Below, in pieces: positions 63,767-64,000 of a DNA stretch of 64,000 nt. The position numbers were made by a program, and so were the translations under genes. Under the pieces are notes generated by a model, which saw only the letters and a program-made list of their open reading frames with translations, did no database searches and was not told where the DNA came from. Position 1 is the first letter of the stretch, and each line of letters starts with the position of its first letter. This stretch comes from Saccharomycopsis crataegensis (lineage: Eukaryota; Ascomycota; Saccharomycetes; Ascoideales; Saccharomycopsidaceae), in the NCBI RefSeq assembly GCF_037102585.1, contig NW_027043822.1, positions 971,529 through 1,035,528 on the forward strand. Direction: 5' to 3'.

Positions 63767-64000
63767 GCGGAGAAGAAAAAATAGGTGGGGAAAAACAAGA
63801 AAATAAAATCAAAAAAAAAAATAAAATCAAAAAAAAAACAACAATTAAAAACCTTAAAAACGCATAAAAACATTTTTTCTCAATAATAGGGTTTTTCACC
63901 ATTAATGGTTTTCCCTTAACACTTTAATTTTCAAACTACATTAAGTAGTTTATGAGATATATAGTTATATAATTAATTAATATATTGAATTTTGTCTTTA

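Larger units (their letters stand above)
57726..64000 (+). mobile_element. LINE-B: L1-clade (Zorro-like) non-LTR retrotransposon, both ORFs intact
   Basis: The element runs from just after the preceding A-tail to the window end, where the 3' UTR stops at GTCTTTA, exactly where the truncated copy begins its A-tail. ORF1 has two CCHC knuckles and ORF2 has APE endonuclease and L1-type RT. The 5' UTR is at most 12 nt if the preceding A11 is the border. The architecture agrees with Zorro elements of Candida albicans. A truncated copy with near identity next door shows recent activity. Confidence 0.9.

Overview
The window looks like chromosomal DNA of a budding yeast (Saccharomycotina). Genes are uninterrupted, intergenic DNA is AT-rich, and most long reading frames are recognisable yeast orthologues: Ngg1/Ada3, Drs1, Tof1, Hot13, the ubiquitin-S27a fusion, Ups2, a Wsc sensor, Erv46, Gds1 and Fab1. 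CTG codons are scarce, and several fall where relatives usually carry a small or polar residue. This fits a yeast that reads CUG as serine but does not prove it; translations here use the standard code. The presence of LINEs and the pectinase pair also argues against a Saccharomyces-type genome.

Layout. 1-9.1 kb: three housekeeping genes, NGG1 (minus strand, running off the left edge), DRS1 and TOF1; TOF1 has an MluI cell-cycle box 100 bp upstream. 9.1-13.7 kb: a recent tandem duplication of a secreted endopolygalacturonase gene including its promoter. 14.2-20.8 kb: HOT13, an unrecognised low-complexity protein, RPS31 with Cbf1-type sites, and UPS2. 21.1-26.5 kb: two inversely oriented copies of a Tc1/mariner (IS630) type DNA transposon, one full-length with an intact DD34E transposase and one internally deleted, flanking a small GPI-anchored wall-protein gene. 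26.5-29.6 kb: 3.1 kb without a recognisable gene. 29.6-37.2 kb: a short Zn2Cys6 regulator, a WSC cell-wall sensor, ERV46 and GDS1. 38.3-47.6 kb: a DDB1/CPSF-A type beta-propeller protein (probably Mms1) and FAB1.

48.3-64 kb is a retroposon domain. A tRNA-Thr gene is followed within about 80 bp by an apparently full-length two-ORF LINE (called LINE-A here) whose ORFs overlap by ATGA and whose stop codon is one base from its A-tail. After about 1 kb of simple repeats comes a same-strand, head-to-tail series: tRNA-derived SINE, 3' fragment of an L1-like LINE (LINE-C), second SINE, 5'-truncated L1-like LINE (LINE-B), a 44-bp scrap of LINE-B, and a LINE-B copy with both ORFs intact running to the window end. 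Each unit starts at or within a few bases of the A-tail of the one before. The SINE shares a hairpin and a downstream motif with the 3' UTR of LINE-C, the signature of a SINE that borrows its partner LINE's reverse transcriptase. This nested SINE/LINE system is the most unusual content of the window.
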